DNA of 64,000 nucleotides from NCBI GenBank assembly GCA_963675935.2, contig OY780964.2, positions 620,001 to 684,000 on the forward strand. The letters run 5' to 3'. Origin of the DNA: G963675935 sp963675935. GTDB lineage: Bacteria > Planctomycetota > Planctomycetia > Pirellulales > Thermoguttaceae. The notes under the pieces are model-generated. The model was not told the DNA's origin. It ran no database searches and saw nothing but the letters and a program-made list of their open reading frames with translations. Every line of letters begins with the position of its first letter. Position 1 is the stretch's first letter. Below, piece after piece: positions 27,586-36,224 of the stretch. Position numbers and translations under genes: made by a program.

Positions 27586-28767
27586 ATGGCCGAGCGACCG
27601 AGAGTTGCCTTGCTCGTGGAAATGTCCGGCATCTACGGCCGGCAAATTCTCGACGGCATCGCGCGCTATGTGCGTTCGCACCAGCCATGGTCGGTGTTTT
27701 TGGAGCAGCGGGAATTGCGCGCGCCGGCCCCGCCCTGGTTGTTGCGGGCCCCCTGGGACGGCATCGTGTGCCGCTCGACGGACCGTCGCATAGCTCGGGC
27801 AATCTTTCGACGCCGGATTCCAACTGTGGACCTCAACGATCTGTATGGCGACCTGGGCCTGCCGCGAATCTGGTCGGACCACCGCGAGATCGGGCGTCTG
27901 GGGGCTAGGCACCTGATGGATTGCAAATTGCGGTCTTTTGCCTTCTGCGGATTCACCAACGAGACTTGGTCCGGCCTGCGTTGCGAGGGTTTCTTGCAGG
28001 CCCTCCGGGCGGCAGGCCACTCGTGCGCCTTGTACGAGTCTCCATGGCATGGATCGCACGTGCCCCAATGGGCGGCCGACCAGGCAAAGATCGCCCGATG
28101 GATTCAGTCGCTGCCGAAGCCCCTTGGTTTGATGGCCTGCAACGATGTCCGCGGCCAGCAGGTGCTCAATGCATGCCGCGCGGTCGATGTCGCCGTGCCG
28201 GAGGAGGTGGCCGTGGTGGGGGTCGACAATGAAGAGGTTCTCTGCCAGCTTTGCGACCCTCCGCTTTCAAGCATCGTTCCCAATCCGGATCGCATCGGTT
28301 ACGAGGCGGCCGAGCTGTTGGACCAGATGATGGCGGCGGCAAGAGCGGAAAAAGGAGCGAATTCGGCGCGTTCCATTCCGCCCGAGGAACGGCTCATTCC
28401 CCCGCTGGAAGTGTTCGTGCGGCAATCGACCGACGTGCTGCGCATCGACGACGCGGAAGTCGCCGGCGCCGTGCAGTATATTCGCGAGAACGCTTGCAGC
28501 GGCATCACGATGCAGGAGGTGATGGAGCACATGGCCGTCTCGCGAAGTCTCTTGGAGCGGCGGTTCCGCAAGTGTTTGGGCCATTCTCCCCAAGAAGAGA
28601 TCCGGCGGGTGCAGCTAAAACGGGTCAAGGAATTGCTGGTCGAAACGGATCTTTCCCTGGATGCGATCGCCCGGCTGACCGGCTACGCCCATCCCGAGTA
28701 CATGAGCGTGGTGTTCAAAAGATCGAGCGGACAAACGCCGGGAGAATATCGCCAGCAAGTTCATTGA
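27586..28767 (+). CDS. XylR-type transcriptional regulator (sugar-binding domain plus AraC HTH)
   Basis: A 393-residue protein. Residues 1-280 form a LacI/periplasmic-binding-protein-like sensor (RVALLVEMSGIYGRQILDGI, VVGVDNEEVLCQLCDPPLSS). Residues ~290-393 are an AraC double HTH (GITMQEVMEHMAVSRSLLER, DAIARLTGYAHPEYMSVVFK). This matches the E. coli XylR layout. Placed divergently from the arabinofuranosidase operon and just upstream of the glycyl radical enzyme, it probably senses a pentose and controls one or both sides. Confidence 0.92.
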   Translation: MAERPRVALLVEMSGIYGRQILDGIARYVRSHQPWSVFLEQRELRAPAPPWLLRAPWDGIVCRSTDRRIARAIFRRRIPTVDLNDLYGDLGLPRIWSDHREIGRLGARHLMDCKLRSFAFCGFTNETWSGLRCEGFLQALRAAGHSCALYESPWHGSHVPQWAADQAKIARWIQSLPKPLGLMACNDVRGQQVLNACRAVDVAVPEEVAVVGVDNEEVLCQLCDPPLSSIVPNPDRIGYEAAELLDQMMAAARAEKGANSARSIPPEERLIPPLEVFVRQSTDVLRIDDAEVAGAVQYIRENACSGITMQEVMEHMAVSRSLLERRFRKCLGHSPQEEIRRVQLKRVKELLVETDLSLDAIARLTGYAHPEYMSVVFKRSSGQTPGEYRQQVH

Positions 28768-28838
28768 GTGAAAAGAATCTCAAAAAAGATGTGCCTGTTC
28801 TCAATGATTCCACCGTGGGAGGCCGGTAGAATGCAGGC

Positions 28839-30947
28839 ATGATGAATGAAAAACTTCAAGCGATGCGGCGGCGGGTGCGCGACCACGAACATGCGGCCTG
28901 TCGGCAAGCGGCGACGCCCGACGTTCTGAGGGAGTGCGAGCAAGAGCACCTTTCCTGGCCCCGGCGAGCGGCGCGGCTTGTGCAACGCATGTGCGAGGCG
29001 GAATTGCCCGTGATCGAGCCGGACGACCGGATCGTTTTCACCCGAACCGTTCCCAGCGTTCCGCCGATTTATAGTCCCGAGCAGTGGCGGGAACTGACCG
29101 CCGGACGGACCTTGCATGAATTGGGGCCGATCAGCAACATCTGCGCGGATTGGGGCATGGTGTTGTCGCAAGGCTTGCTTGGCCGCCGGGAAGTTGCGCA
29201 AGCGACTCGGCAACGCTTGGCCGACGATCCCCAGGCCGTTGAATTTCTCGACGCGGCGATGGAGACGATCGACGCGGTGTTGCTGTTGGCGTCTCGTTAT
29301 GCGGAGGCTGCCGAGAAAGCAGGCCGCCCTGACCTCGCCAAAATACTCGAGCGCGTTCCGGCTCAAACGCCGCGCACCTTCCATGAAGCGCTCCAGTTTC
29401 TGCGATTGTGCCATGCCGTCGTATGGCTGGGCGGCCATTATCACGTCGGATTGGGGCGATTCGACCAGTACATGTGGCCCTATCTGGAGGCCGATCTCCG
29501 CACGGGATTGCTCGATCGAACCGAGGCGGAAGAACTATTGGCCGAATTCTTCATCTCGCTGAACAAAGACAGCGATCTCTACCCCGGCGTGCAACAGGGC
29601 GACAACGGCCAGTCGCTGATGCTCGGCGGCGTGAAACGCGACGGATCGGACGCCGTCAACGAGCTCACGGTCATGGTGTTGCGGGCGGCCCGCGACGTGG
29701 CGATGATCGATCCGAAAATCAATTTGCGGATCACCAAGGACACCGACCTGGATTTGCTCTCCTTGGCAAGCGAGCTGACGAAGATGGGACTTGGCTTCCC
29801 TCAGTATTCCAACGACGACGTGGTGATTCCGGCTCTCTCGGCCCACGGCTACGCATTGGAAGACGCCCGCGATTATACCGTGGCGGCCTGCTGGGAGTTT
29901 ATCATTCCGGGAAAAGGCATGGAGATCGTCAATGTCGGCGCGGTGTCGATGCCGTCGGCCGTGGACCGCGGGATACGCGAGGGTCTGGCCGCGGGCGAGG
30001 ATATTGACGGCATCCTGACTCGCGTTCGAGCCGACATCAACCAGCAGGCGCGGGCAATCGTCGGCTCGTATCGGAATTTGCTCTTGCCGCCGGCCCCTTG
30101 GTATTCCGTATTGATGGACGGCTGCCTGGAGCGTGGTCGGGATCTGTCACAAGGACTGAAGTACAACAATTTCGGCCTCCATGGCGCCGGCTCGGCCAGC
30201 GCGGCCGACGCATTGGCCGCGGTCAATCGTTTCGTCTTGGAGGAGCATTCCGTCAGTGGCGATGCCTTGCTTGCCGCGATGGCAACCAACTATTGCGACA
30301 ACGAGGCGTTGCGACGAAAGCTCCAAGAGGAAGGGCCGAAAGTCGGCAACGACGACGACAAGGCCGACGCCATGCTGACGCGGCTGTTCGATATGTTCGC
30401 CGACGCCTGCGAGGCGCTGGGCGACAATGAGCGCGGCGGCATCATTCGACCGGGTTCCGGTTCCGCCATGTACTATGTATGGCTTGCGGAAGGGCACAAG
30501 GGAATGCGCGAGCCGGTCGTGGGCGCCACGGCCGACGGACGAAAAGCGGCTGAATACTTCAGCGCTAACCTAGCCCCGTCGCCGGGCGTGAGAATCCAAG
30601 GCCCCTTCAGCGTCCTGCAAAGCTTCGGCAAGCTGGACTACCGGCGAATCTGCAACGGCGGTCCAATCACCATGGAACTCTCCGACTCGGTCTTTCGCGG
30701 CGAAGACGCACTCCGCAAGGTGGCCTTGCTCGTCCGAACCTTCGCGCAACTCGGCTGCCAGCAACTCCAGTTGAACACCATCAACGTGGAGACTCTCAAG
30801 GACGCCAAGCGCCATCCCGAACGGCACAAGAATCTTATCGTGCGGGTCTGGGGCTGGAGCGGTTATTTTTGCGAACTGGAAGAACCATACCAGGACCACA
30901 TCATCGCCCGACATGCCTATGAATCCATCTCGACGGAACTCGCTTAG
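28839..30947 (+). CDS. glycyl radical enzyme of unassigned class (PFL-like)
   Basis: A 702-residue protein of the pyruvate formate-lyase superfamily, about 80 residues shorter than PFL or glycerol dehydratase. The glycyl-radical loop near the C-terminus reads VRVWGWSGYF with Gly672; the active-site thiyl cysteine is Cys351 in AACWEFIIPG, followed by Trp352 and Glu353. PFL has two adjacent Cys here and dehydratases usually have Cys-Val/Ala-Glu, so PFL itself is unlikely and a dehydratase-like or C-C/C-O lyase reaction is plausible. Starts 71 bases after the regulator. The matching activase is at 31097-31852 on the other strand. Confidence 0.85.
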   Translation: MMNEKLQAMRRRVRDHEHAACRQAATPDVLRECEQEHLSWPRRAARLVQRMCEAELPVIEPDDRIVFTRTVPSVPPIYSPEQWRELTAGRTLHELGPISNICADWGMVLSQGLLGRREVAQATRQRLADDPQAVEFLDAAMETIDAVLLLASRYAEAAEKAGRPDLAKILERVPAQTPRTFHEALQFLRLCHAVVWLGGHYHVGLGRFDQYMWPYLEADLRTGLLDRTEAEELLAEFFISLNKDSDLYPGVQQGDNGQSLMLGGVKRDGSDAVNELTVMVLRAARDVAMIDPKINLRITKDTDLDLLSLASELTKMGLGFPQYSNDDVVIPALSAHGYALEDARDYTVAACWEFIIPGKGMEIVNVGAVSMPSAVDRGIREGLAAGEDIDGILTRVRADINQQARAIVGSYRNLLLPPAPWYSVLMDGCLERGRDLSQGLKYNNFGLHGAGSASAADALAAVNRFVLEEHSVSGDALLAAMATNYCDNEALRRKLQEEGPKVGNDDDKADAMLTRLFDMFADACEALGDNERGGIIRPGSGSAMYYVWLAEGHKGMREPVVGATADGRKAAEYFSANLAPSPGVRIQGPFSVLQSFGKLDYRRICNGGPITMELSDSVFRGEDALRKVALLVRTFAQLGCQQLQLNTINVETLKDAKRHPERHKNLIVRVWGWSGYFCELEEPYQDHIIARHAYESISTELA

Positions 30948-30979
30948 CGTCCCTCAGAATAGTAATGCAACATCGGACT

Positions 30980-31050
30980 GTTTAGCCGGCGGGCTTGCCC
31001 GCCGCGTTTTCGGGCGATGTCCACGCGGCGAGCAAGCTCGCCGGCTAAAC
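30980..31050. repeat. palindromic repeat, GTTTAGCCGGC family, copy 1
   Basis: Outer arms GTTTAGCCGGC and GCCGGCTAAAC enclose inner CGGGCTTGCCCG- and GCGAGCAAGCTCGC-type units. A related copy is at 61770-61848. It lies in the gap between the two convergent glycyl-radical genes and could also act as a transcription stop. Confidence 0.8.
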
Positions 31051-31096
31051 GACATTGCAATACTTCCTGGTGCTTCCTAGGTGTGCCGGCCGGTTT

Positions 31097-31852
31097 TCAC
31101 ATCACAACCGCCTGCAATCCGAAAGACTTGAAAATCGACGTGTCGGCGTTTACTTCTCGCGTCTCGTCGAATCCGGGTTGAAACGTCATGCCGCAACCGG
31201 CGTACTTCCCTCCCGCGGCACGGTTGTATGGCAGCATTTCGACCCGCACCAAATTCGGCAGATCATGGATAGTCTCCGCGATGGCCCGTAAATTCATGTT
31301 GGTGTCCGTAACGCCGGGAATCAACGGCACGCGAATCACGTAGGGAAGTCCCATCCGAGCAAGCAACCGAAGATTCCGCAAAATGCAGGCGTTGTCGCGG
31401 CCGGTGTATTGGCGATGCAACGCGGGGTCGATAAGTTTTAAGTCGAACAAGACAAAATCGGCATGTGAACCAAGCAGGCGGAAATCCTCCTCGGAGCCGA
31501 ATCCGGATGTATCCAGGATCACGTGGATGCAATCGAGTTGCTCGATTACCTCCGCCGCGAAAGCCGCTTGCATCAACGCTTCGCCGCCGGAAAAAGTGAC
31601 GCCTCCTTCATTGGCTCGGAGAATGGCGGCCTGCTTGTTTAGCAATGCCGCCAATTCCGACGACGTATAGCGTTGTCCACAAGTGCGTGTTCCCGCTCCG
31701 CTTGTGAGAGTCAGTGGTTCGGGTGAAAGCCCTTCGGGATTGTGACACCAGGAGCATCGCAAAGGGCAACCTTTGAGGAAGATCGTCGTGCGCAGCCCCG
31801 GCCCATCGTGAACCGCAAACTCCCGGATATCGAAGACAATGCCCGTACGCAT
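31097..31852 (-). CDS. glycyl-radical enzyme activating protein (radical SAM)
   Basis: A 251-residue radical-SAM activase starting MRTGIVFDIREFAVHDGPGL. The FeS motif is C-PLR-C-SW-C within FLKGCPLRCSWCHNPEG, and the GGEAL block (SAM binding) is present. The eight-Cys ferredoxin insert found in many dehydratase and benzylsuccinate-type activases is absent; only TCGQRYT remains, so it is of the compact PflA type. It converges on the glycyl radical enzyme gene, so the two are transcribed separately. An upstream ATG (31894) is possible but adds residues outside the family. Confidence 0.88.
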   Translation of the reverse strand: MRTGIVFDIREFAVHDGPGLRTTIFLKGCPLRCSWCHNPEGLSPEPLTLTSGAGTRTCGQRYTSSELAALLNKQAAILRANEGGVTFSGGEALMQAAFAAEVIEQLDCIHVILDTSGFGSEEDFRLLGSHADFVLFDLKLIDPALHRQYTGRDNACILRNLRLLARMGLPYVIRVPLIPGVTDTNMNLRAIAETIHDLPNLVRVEMLPYNRAAGGKYAGCGMTFQPGFDETREVNADTSIFKSFGLQAVVM

Positions 31853-32130
31853 GGAATCGACCTTTTGTGTCTTGCCAATCGCGCCTCCTATCATTCTCTT
31901 TGATGGCCTGCAATATCTCCATGTGTTTGCTTGTCATTTTACCGAGATCTGTTGTCCCTTATGGCGAATCACCGTGTTCGGGAGACCGTGGTGGTTCAGT
32001 GTGCAATTGACAATGGAAAAAATCCTCTCGGCCGCGCCGCGCCAGGTTTGTGGCCTTTGTTCCGGCCCCCCTTCGCATGATAGAGTCGAGAGGTGGCGCG
32101 GTGGCCGGGGGGGCTCCGTTTCCACCTCCC

Positions 32131-32174
32131 GCTCATCGAACCGGACAGGCGGATTTCCCGCATCCGGCTCTCGG
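32131..32174 (-). other. possible remnant of a group II intron or similar element
   Basis: On the minus strand a hairpin reading GAGAGCCGGATGCGGGAAAT, then CCTGTCCGGTTCGATGAGCG, resembles a conserved segment of bacterial group II introns. No reverse transcriptase gene or domain V was found, so only a fragment can be present. The rest of the 31895-32328 gap holds no recognised feature. Confidence 0.3.
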
Positions 32175-32447
32175 ACAAGGATTTCTAGGCTCGTTTGTCA
32201 TGCTTTCGCCTACGGAAAGTTGCCGCCAGCTTGGGCAGATGCACCAGCCCCAGTTCGTGATACGGGTGCTGATAGGAATACAGGCTCGTATTCCGCGTCC
32301 TTAACCCATGCTTGCGACACAACCACGTGTAGCAGGCACACTCCGTGTGGGCCGCTAAAAACAGGGAGGAATGTGCCAAAAACTGGTCTTGGTCATTAGG
32401 ACGTTTTTTGTTCCACTACGGTTTTTGTGAGTACCAAGGAGTTGTTC

Positions 32448-32684
32448 ATGAAAGCCGTCTTGGAAGACATTGGTTATTCAAGCCCGCCCCACAAGTTGCT
32501 GGCGTTCTTCGAGAAGAGCCGCGATCAGTGGAAGACCAAGGCCTTGAAACGCAAACAGCGCATTCGGCAATTGGAAAAACGCGTTGCCGAACTGAAAGCC
32601 AGTCGGCACAAGTGGAAAGAGAAAGCCCAGAAACAGTGTGGCAGCCCCATCTCGCATGAAGACCGAAAACAAAAAAGAGCCTGA
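32448..32684 (+). CDS. small basic coiled-coil protein of the IS (orfA), copy 1
   Basis: A 78-residue protein MKAVLEDIGYSSPPHKLLAF with a Lys/Arg-rich helix (~25-70: KRKQRIRQLEKRVAELKASR). AAGGAG lies seven bases before this ATG, so it is preferred over the GTG at 32427, which becomes ATG in copies 2, 3 and 5. Its 3' end overlaps the transposase frame by 47 bases in the +1 frame. Probably a DNA-binding or transposase accessory protein. Confidence 0.7.
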   Translation: MKAVLEDIGYSSPPHKLLAFFEKSRDQWKTKALKRKQRIRQLEKRVAELKASRHKWKEKAQKQCGSPISHEDRKQKRA

Positions 32685-34044
32685 GCCTTGTCCGGCTTCC
32701 GCGAACTCCGCCACGGCGGCTCTGGAGGTAACGCCGCTGCCCGGGCACCAATTCGGCACGGGCATGATCTCGCTGTTTGCGGACTTGGTGTTGAAGGCGG
32801 CCACCAGTCAGCGCGCCGCGGCGGGCGTGCTGCAATTGGTGGGAAAATACCTGACCGGCGTGGTGCGGGTGCCCTGCGCCAATGCGGGCCGTCTGTGGCT
32901 GATGCGGTTGGGACTTTTCGAACTGCTGCGGAAGAAAAAAGCCGCCCCGGATTGGGTATGGATTATGGACCACACGGTGCAGCTTGGGCCGCACAAGTGC
33001 TTGGTGATCGTCGGCGTACGGCTTTCGGCGTGGCGGCGGAAAAAGGCGCCCTTGGAACACGAGGATTTGTCGCTGCTGAGACTGGTTCCCATGCGGCAGT
33101 CTACCGCCACTGCGGTGGCAGAACAACTGGAAGCGACGAGGAAGGAGATGGGCGTCGTGCCTGCGGCGGTCCTCAGCGACGAAGGCGCGGAACTAAAAAG
33201 CGGCATGGCTCTGTTCCGAGCGCACTCGCCCGTGGCGCGGCGGGTGCCGCATGTCTTTGACATCAAGCACAAGGTGGCGATTCTGCTCAAACGAGAGTTG
33301 CACAACGATGCAGCGTGGCAATCCTTCGTCACCCACACCAACCGCACGAAGCTACAAACCACCTTGACGGAATTGGCGTTTCTGGTTCCGCCCAGTTTGC
33401 GAACCAAGGCACGCTATATGAATCTGGACACGTTGGTCAACTGGGGAAGCCGGGCGTTGGCCTACCTGGACGCCCCGCGAGACCTTCCCGGGCAGACGGT
33501 CGATCGCAAGAAGCTGCGGCAGAAACTGGGGTGGCTTAGCGAGTACCGTTCGGCGTTGGCTGCCTGGACCGAACTGCTGGCCGTCGCGGAACAGGCAGTC
33601 CGTTACGTCCGCAAAAAAGGGTATCATTGTCATGCGGCCAAGGAATTGAAAAGTCGCTTGCTTCTCCTGGCGCGCACGCCGAGCGGTCTTCGCCTGCAAG
33701 CGGGGATTGTGCAGTTTGTCAAGGAACAATCTCGATGGGTCAAAAAAGGGCGTCATCTGTTGGGCAGCAGTGAGGTTTTGGAGTCGCTCTTGGGCAAATA
33801 CAAGCGTATTCAAGGAACGCACAGTAAGGGAGGCATGACCGGATCACTGCTGAACATTGGAGCTGCGGTTACGCACAAAACCTCGGACACCCTACAACAA
33901 GCATTTGCCACCGTGCCGGTTGCCGCGGTGGGGAAGTGGATCCGAGAAAACCTCGGCTTAACGATCCCTGTTCAGCAGGCCATCGCCTTTCAAGGGAACA
34001 AAAACTGTCCGAACAACAAAACATTCCTTACACCAAGTTTTTAG
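32638..34044 (+). CDS. DDE-type transposase of the 1702-bp IS, copy 1
   Basis: A 468-residue transposase. An RNase-H-like core is suggested by WIMDHTVQLG (first Asp), AAVLSDEGAELKSG (second Asp) and a late acidic residue near SSEVLESLLGKYK, followed by the conserved GTHSKGGMTG. The annotated start is GTG; an internal ATG at 32656 (MKTENKKEPE) is equally possible, as neither has a good ribosome site. The protein is identical to copy 5. Product inferred from these motifs and the clear IS context. Confidence 0.85.
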   Translation: MAAPSRMKTENKKEPEPCPASANSATAALEVTPLPGHQFGTGMISLFADLVLKAATSQRAAAGVLQLVGKYLTGVVRVPCANAGRLWLMRLGLFELLRKKKAAPDWVWIMDHTVQLGPHKCLVIVGVRLSAWRRKKAPLEHEDLSLLRLVPMRQSTATAVAEQLEATRKEMGVVPAAVLSDEGAELKSGMALFRAHSPVARRVPHVFDIKHKVAILLKRELHNDAAWQSFVTHTNRTKLQTTLTELAFLVPPSLRTKARYMNLDTLVNWGSRALAYLDAPRDLPGQTVDRKKLRQKLGWLSEYRSALAAWTELLAVAEQAVRYVRKKGYHCHAAKELKSRLLLLARTPSGLRLQAGIVQFVKEQSRWVKKGRHLLGSSEVLESLLGKYKRIQGTHSKGGMTGSLLNIGAAVTHKTSDTLQQAFATVPVAAVGKWIRENLGLTIPVQQAIAFQGNKNCPNNKTFLTPSF

Positions 34045-34217
34045 CGGCCCACACTCCGTGTGCCGTCCGCTCGGAAGAGCAGATCGCTCGCTGCCGCTGC
34101 AAACGGCACACGGAGTGTGGGCCGCTAAAAACAGGGAGGAATGTGCCAAAAACTGGTCTTGGTCATTAGGACGTTTTTTGTTCCACTACGGTTTTTATGA
34201 GTACCAAGGAGTTGTTC

Positions 34218-34454
34218 ATGAAAGCCGTCTTGGAAGACATTGGTTATTCAAGCCCGCCCCACAAGTTGCTGGCGTTCTTCGAGAAGAGCCGCGATCAGTG
34301 GAAGACCAAGGCCTTGAAACGCAAACAGCGCATTCGGCAATTGGAAAAACGCGTTGCCGAACTGAAAGCCAGTCGGCACAAGTGGAAAGAGAAAGCCCAG
34401 AAACAGTGTGGCAGCCCCATCTCGCATGAAGACCGAAAACAAAAAAGAGCCTGA
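34218..34454 (+). CDS. small basic coiled-coil protein of the IS (orfA), copy 2
   Basis: Same 78-residue protein as copy 1, with the same AAGGAG-led ATG. Here the upstream alternative start at 34197 is ATG instead of GTG. Confidence 0.7.
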   Translation: MKAVLEDIGYSSPPHKLLAFFEKSRDQWKTKALKRKQRIRQLEKRVAELKASRHKWKEKAQKQCGSPISHEDRKQKRA

Positions 34455-35814
34455 GCCTTGTCCGGCTTCCGCGAACTCCGCCACGGCGACTCTGGAGGTA
34501 ACGCCGCTGCCCGGGCACCAATTCGGCACGGGCATGATCTCGCTGTTTGCGGACTTGGTGTTGAAGGCGGCCACCAGTCAGCGCGCCGCGGCGGGCGTGC
34601 TGCAATTGGTGGGAAAATACCTGACCGGCGTGGTGCGGGTGCCCTGCGCCAATGCGGGCCGTCTGTGGCTGATGCGGTTGGGACTTTTCGAACTGCTGCG
34701 GAAGAAAAAAGCCGCCCCGGATTGGGTATGGATTATGGACCACACGGTGCAGCTTGGGCCGCACAAGTGCTTGGTGATCGTCGGCGTACGGCTTTCGGCG
34801 TGGCGGCGGAAAAAGGCGCCCTTGGAACACGAGGATTTGTCGCTGCTGAGACTGGTTCCCATGCGGCAGTCTACCGCCACCGCGGTGGCAGAACAACTGG
34901 AAGCGACGAGGAAGGAGATGGGCGTCGTGCCTGCGGCGGTCCTCAGCGACGAAGGCGCGGAACTAAAAAGCGGCATGGCTCTGTTCCGAGCGCACTCGCC
35001 CGTGGCGCGGCGGGTGCCGCATGTCTTTGACATCAAGCACAAGGTGGCGATTCTGCTCAAACGAGAGTTGCACAACGATGCAGCGTGGCAATCCTTCGTC
35101 ACCCACACCAACCGCACGAAGCTACAAACCACCTTGACGGAATTGGCGTTTCTGGTTCCGCCCAGTTTGCGAACCAAGGCACGCTATATGAATCTGGACA
35201 CGTTGGTCAACTGGGGAAGCCGGGCGTTGGCCTACCTGGACGCCCCGCGAGACCTTCCCGGGCAGACGGTCGATCGCAAGAAGCTGCGGCAGAAACTGGG
35301 GTGGCTTAGCGAGTACCGTTCGGCGTTGGCTGCCTGGACCGAACTGCTGGCCGTCGCGGAACAGGCAGTCCGTTACGTCCGCAAAAAAGGGTATCATTGT
35401 CATGCGGCCAAGGAATTGAAAAGTCGCTTGCTTCTCCTGGCGCGCACGCCGAGCGGTCTTCGCCTGCAAGCGGGGATTGTGCAGTTTGTCAAGGAACAAT
35501 CTCGATGGGTCAAAAAAGGGCGGCATCTGTTGGGCAGCAGTGAGGTTTTGGAGTCGCTCTTGGGCAAATACAAGCGTATTCAAGGAACGCACAGTAAGGG
35601 AGGCATGACCGGATCACTGCTGAACATTGGAGCTGCGGTTACGCACAAAACCTCGGACACCCTACAACAAGCATTTGCCACCGTGCCGGTTGCCGCTGTG
35701 GGGAAGTGGATCCGAGAAAACCTCGGCTTAACGATCCCTGTTCAGCAGGCCATCGCCTTTCAAGGGAACAAAAACTGTCCGAACAACAAAACATTCCTTA
35801 CACCAAGTTTTTAG
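34408..35814 (+). CDS. DDE-type transposase of the 1702-bp IS, copy 2
   Basis: 468 residues, differing from copy 1 by one residue near the start (SATATLEV instead of SATAALEV). Intact and potentially active. It overlaps orfA by 47 bases. Confidence 0.85.
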   Translation: MAAPSRMKTENKKEPEPCPASANSATATLEVTPLPGHQFGTGMISLFADLVLKAATSQRAAAGVLQLVGKYLTGVVRVPCANAGRLWLMRLGLFELLRKKKAAPDWVWIMDHTVQLGPHKCLVIVGVRLSAWRRKKAPLEHEDLSLLRLVPMRQSTATAVAEQLEATRKEMGVVPAAVLSDEGAELKSGMALFRAHSPVARRVPHVFDIKHKVAILLKRELHNDAAWQSFVTHTNRTKLQTTLTELAFLVPPSLRTKARYMNLDTLVNWGSRALAYLDAPRDLPGQTVDRKKLRQKLGWLSEYRSALAAWTELLAVAEQAVRYVRKKGYHCHAAKELKSRLLLLARTPSGLRLQAGIVQFVKEQSRWVKKGRHLLGSSEVLESLLGKYKRIQGTHSKGGMTGSLLNIGAAVTHKTSDTLQQAFATVPVAAVGKWIRENLGLTIPVQQAIAFQGNKNCPNNKTFLTPSF

Positions 35815-35987
35815 CGGCCCACACTCCGTGTGCCGTCCGCTCGGAAGAGCAGATCGCTCGCTGCCGCTGCAAACGGCACACGGAGTGTGGGCCGCTAAAA
35901 ACAGGGAGGAATGTGCCAAAAACTGGTCTTGGTCATTAGGACGTTTTTTGTTCCACTACGGTTTTTATGAGTACCAAGGAGTTGTTC

Positions 35988-36224
35988 ATGAAAGCCGTCT
36001 TGGAAGACATTGGTTATTCAAGCCCGCCCCACAAGTTGCTGGCGTTCTTCGAGAAGAGCCGCGATCAGTGGAAGACCAAGGCCTTGAAACGCAAACAGCG
36101 CATTCGGCAATTGGAAAAACGCGTTGCCGAACTGAAAGCCAGTCGGCACAAGTGGAAAGAGAAAGCCCAGAAACAGTGTGGCAGCCCCATCTCGCATGAA
36201 GACCGAAAACAAAAAAGAGCCTGA
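35988..36224 (+). CDS. small basic coiled-coil protein of the IS (orfA), copy 3
   Basis: Same 78-residue sequence as copies 1 and 2, with the AAGGAG ribosome site conserved. Confidence 0.7.
   Translation: MKAVLEDIGYSSPPHKLLAFFEKSRDQWKTKALKRKQRIRQLEKRVAELKASRHKWKEKAQKQCGSPISHEDRKQKRA

Larger units (their letters stand above)
32349..34050 (+). mobile_element. 1702-bp insertion sequence, copy 1
   Basis: Perfect 14-bp ends GGGCCGCTAAAAAC / GTTTTTAGCGGCCC. The target duplication is ACACTCCGTGT at 32338-32348 and 34051-34061. It carries a small basic coiled-coil ORF and a DDE-type transposase. The IS family was not recognised. Confidence 0.9.
34119..35820 (+). mobile_element. 1702-bp insertion sequence, copy 2
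   Basis: Same 14-bp ends. The flanks do not match each other: ACACGGAGTGT on the left (34108-34118) and ACACTCCGTGT on the right (35821-35831), as expected for a copy made by unequal crossing-over rather than by transposition. Confidence 0.9.

Noticed and set aside
28839..30947. Pyruvate formate-lyase (pflB)
   Set aside because: PFL needs two adjacent Cys at the active site and is ~760 residues. This protein has Cys-Trp-Glu and 702 residues.
32427..32684. Programmed frameshift joining orfA to the IS transposase
   Set aside because: The transposase is in the +1 frame relative to orfA, so the usual -1 slip at the A-rich stretch would not join them, and the transposase has its own possible starts. 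Kept as two genes.
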